A DNA stretch of 29,815 nt from Apostichopus californicus (taxonomy: Eukaryota; Echinodermata; Holothuroidea; Aspidochirotida; Stichopodidae). Numbering within the stretch: position 1 is the stretch's first letter; every line of letters starts with the position of its first letter. This document shows, piece after piece, positions 28,260-29,815 of this stretch. Below the pieces are notes generated by a model, which was not told where the DNA came from, searched no databases, and worked only from the letters and a program-made list of their open reading frames with translations. The position numbers and the translations under genes are program-made. The stretch covers positions 16,641 through 46,455 of the forward strand of contig JAIPMN010020472.1 of the NCBI GenBank assembly GCA_020650975.1, written 5' to 3'.

Positions 28260-28670
28260 AATAGGATCAGTGGCGGAGCGTCCATACAGTCAGGGGGGGG
28301 GGGGGAGAATGCCCCCCCTGACGGACTCAAATGGACTGCTGGCGCCCTTTTCAGCTTTTTACCACTTTTTACTTATTCGCGATTATTTACTTTTTTATTG
28401 CGCTCTCATCTACCTATTGACATTTGTCACATTTTCTTGCTGCAATTTTCTGACAAAATGCTCTAACGGCTTATTCTTCGTTTATCTGCAAATTAGCAAG
28501 GCCTGGAAAGGGTCATTTCCGGCGATCTAGGGAGTATCTTTACTCAAAAGAATTCTGTACGCTCCGCGCCAACCTGTGGTGGCGCTCCGCTTAGATAGTG
28601 TTGAAAGCGCCCCTACATACCATTCTCGCCCCCTCTGACCAATAACCCTAGCTCCGCCACTGAATAGGAT
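28260..28670. mobile_element. 395-bp non-autonomous hAT element with perfect 8-bp target duplication
   Basis: The element (28268-28662) begins CAGTGGCGGAGC and ends GCTCCGCCACTG, a perfect 12-bp terminal inverted repeat. It is bracketed by aataggat at 28260-28267 and 28663-28670, an exact 8-bp duplication diagnostic of the hAT superfamily. A 13-base G run sits near the left end. No transposase is present, so it must have been moved in trans. Open frames in it are incidental. Confidence 0.93.
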
Positions 28671-29732
28671 CCCTACATATTGAATGTTATAAGAGTCGAA
28701 ATGTATCAATACTAATTAAATAATTGAAATCTACTACAAAAAGTATTCAATTAAATGAAGCTTAATCATAACGTAGGAAGAAAAGAGAAAATAACTGAAA
28801 ATGAAAAAGTGTGAGATGAATACAGAAGAAAAGTCACAGGCTATCTAATTAAATAAACACAAAAGGAGATTCAAATTGACATCTAAAAAAGGTATATACT
28901 TATTGGCAAGATATAATAAGATCTAAAACTAGTTTAACAGAATAATTATAACTAATTGATCATCTCCATTTTGTGTCGGGTTTTAATTTTGTGTCCCAAT
29001 TAGCCAAGCTACAGCATGTTCACACATAATTTGGATACCCTTATTCTACAATCATTGAGCTGTCGTAGTAGTGTAAAAGAATCTTTCACTTTTATTATGC
29101 AAATGAAATGCAAATTAAGTGTTCATTGGCATGCATAGCTGGTTATTATAGTTAAAGCAATAATGTGTTTCTGTGCTATGCTAGACATTTTAGAAAATAA
29201 ATAAATCCCTATAAGTGTATGGAAATGATTTATTGAGAGGTGTTTATATTATTTTCATTAGTTCTTACGATAAATTAAAGCCATAAAATGGAGGTTAAAC
29301 TGCTCTGTGTAATTGAAGCCGCTTACTCAATTTACTGGGACCATGTATTACTCCACTTTCAGGAATCTTTATACATTTTGCTTTTTCGCTTTCGTTTGAG
29401 GAAAGGGACTCACTGAATTTCATTGCCTGAATGATAACATCGAATAAACAGTTACATCCATATTTTGTGTTGGGGGTTGTATTTCTGACCAAGCCAGAGC
29501 ATATTCAATATCAGATATTAAATTGGATAACCAAAAATCTAATTAAGAGATCTATGTGGCTTTAAACGTATACAGTTGGCTGATCCTCATTGCGGTAGAT
29601 ATAAAAGTTTAGGTCCAGAAAATGTGTCCCACAAATTTAATGCAATGTTTACTTTCTCATATGGAAGGCTTTTTCAGTTTATGATTCAATATTCTGTTCC
29701 TGGCAGGTGCAATTTTGGTGGACATATAAACA
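28671..29732. other. Intergenic, no confident gene
   Basis: AT-rich. A minus-strand open frame at 29295-29492 is moderately protein-like, with weak splice contexts, and is discussed as a finding only. Confidence 0.45.
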
Positions 29733-29815
29733 GTAAATATAGAAATATATATATAGAAATATATGTATATATATATATATATATATAGAAATATATATGT
29801 ATATGTATATGTATA
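29733..29815. repeat. AT dinucleotide microsatellite
   Basis: (TA)n interrupted by gaa and gta, running to the window edge. Confidence 0.95.

Noticed and set aside
28198..28709. Open frames of 60-110 residues at the hAT insertion
   Set aside because: They run through a G13 run and the terminal repeats; no transposase motif.
1..29815. tRNA, rRNA, CRISPR array, bacterial operon or viral gene content
   Set aside because: No cloverleaf, spacer-repeat array, ribosome binding sites or viral enzyme motifs were seen; all coding evidence is spliced eukaryotic.

Overview
This is an intron-rich, AT-rich animal genomic window. It has GT-AG introns, short coding exons, many simple repeats and several small inverted-repeat transposons. 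Ambulacraria, most likely an echinoderm, is my best guess. It rests on the intron sizes, the abundance of TAGGCCTA-type palindromes and the divergence from the vertebrate protein; I see no decisive taxonomic marker.

Left part (about 3.26-13.4 kb, + strand): a complete coding model of 11 exons for a CCDC62 homologue, the coiled-coil protein also called ERAP75. All splice phases agree and the model gives 545 residues. It has a Ser/Pro-rich N-terminal extension, a long coiled coil that matches vertebrate CCDC62 exon by exon, an acidic segment, and a conserved C-terminal LxxLL block. A 3' UTR of about 1.9 kb follows and ends at clustered AATAAA signals near 13.4 kb.

Middle (about 13.4-17.1 kb): an intergenic region. 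It holds a candidate small minus-strand gene at 15.59-16.0 kb, with two phase-matched exons and a possible N-myristoylated start, Met-Gly-Cys. It also holds an inverted duplication (14.20/14.69 kb) and a cluster of TAGGCCTA-type palindromes.

Right part (about 17.1-25.3 kb or beyond, + strand): a second complete coding model of 7 exons and 324 residues. It is a coiled-coil protein with a CxxC pair that I cannot name. A 24-bp minisatellite of about 17 units lies just after its stop codon. From 25.3 to 29.8 kb I see no convincing gene, only repeats and two hAT-like elements.

Mobile DNA: the best element is a non-autonomous hAT-type insertion at 28268-28662 with a perfect 8-bp target duplication. 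Others lie at 21506-21948, 27313-27698 and 2748-2936, with a terminal fragment at 1-37. A 780-bp palindromic foldback element lies at 846-1626. Two exact 16-bp direct repeats bracket 717 bp inside the CCDC62 3' UTR and suggest a retroposed insertion.

The two + strand genes both encode coiled-coil proteins and lie head-to-tail. Whether they work together cannot be read from the sequence.
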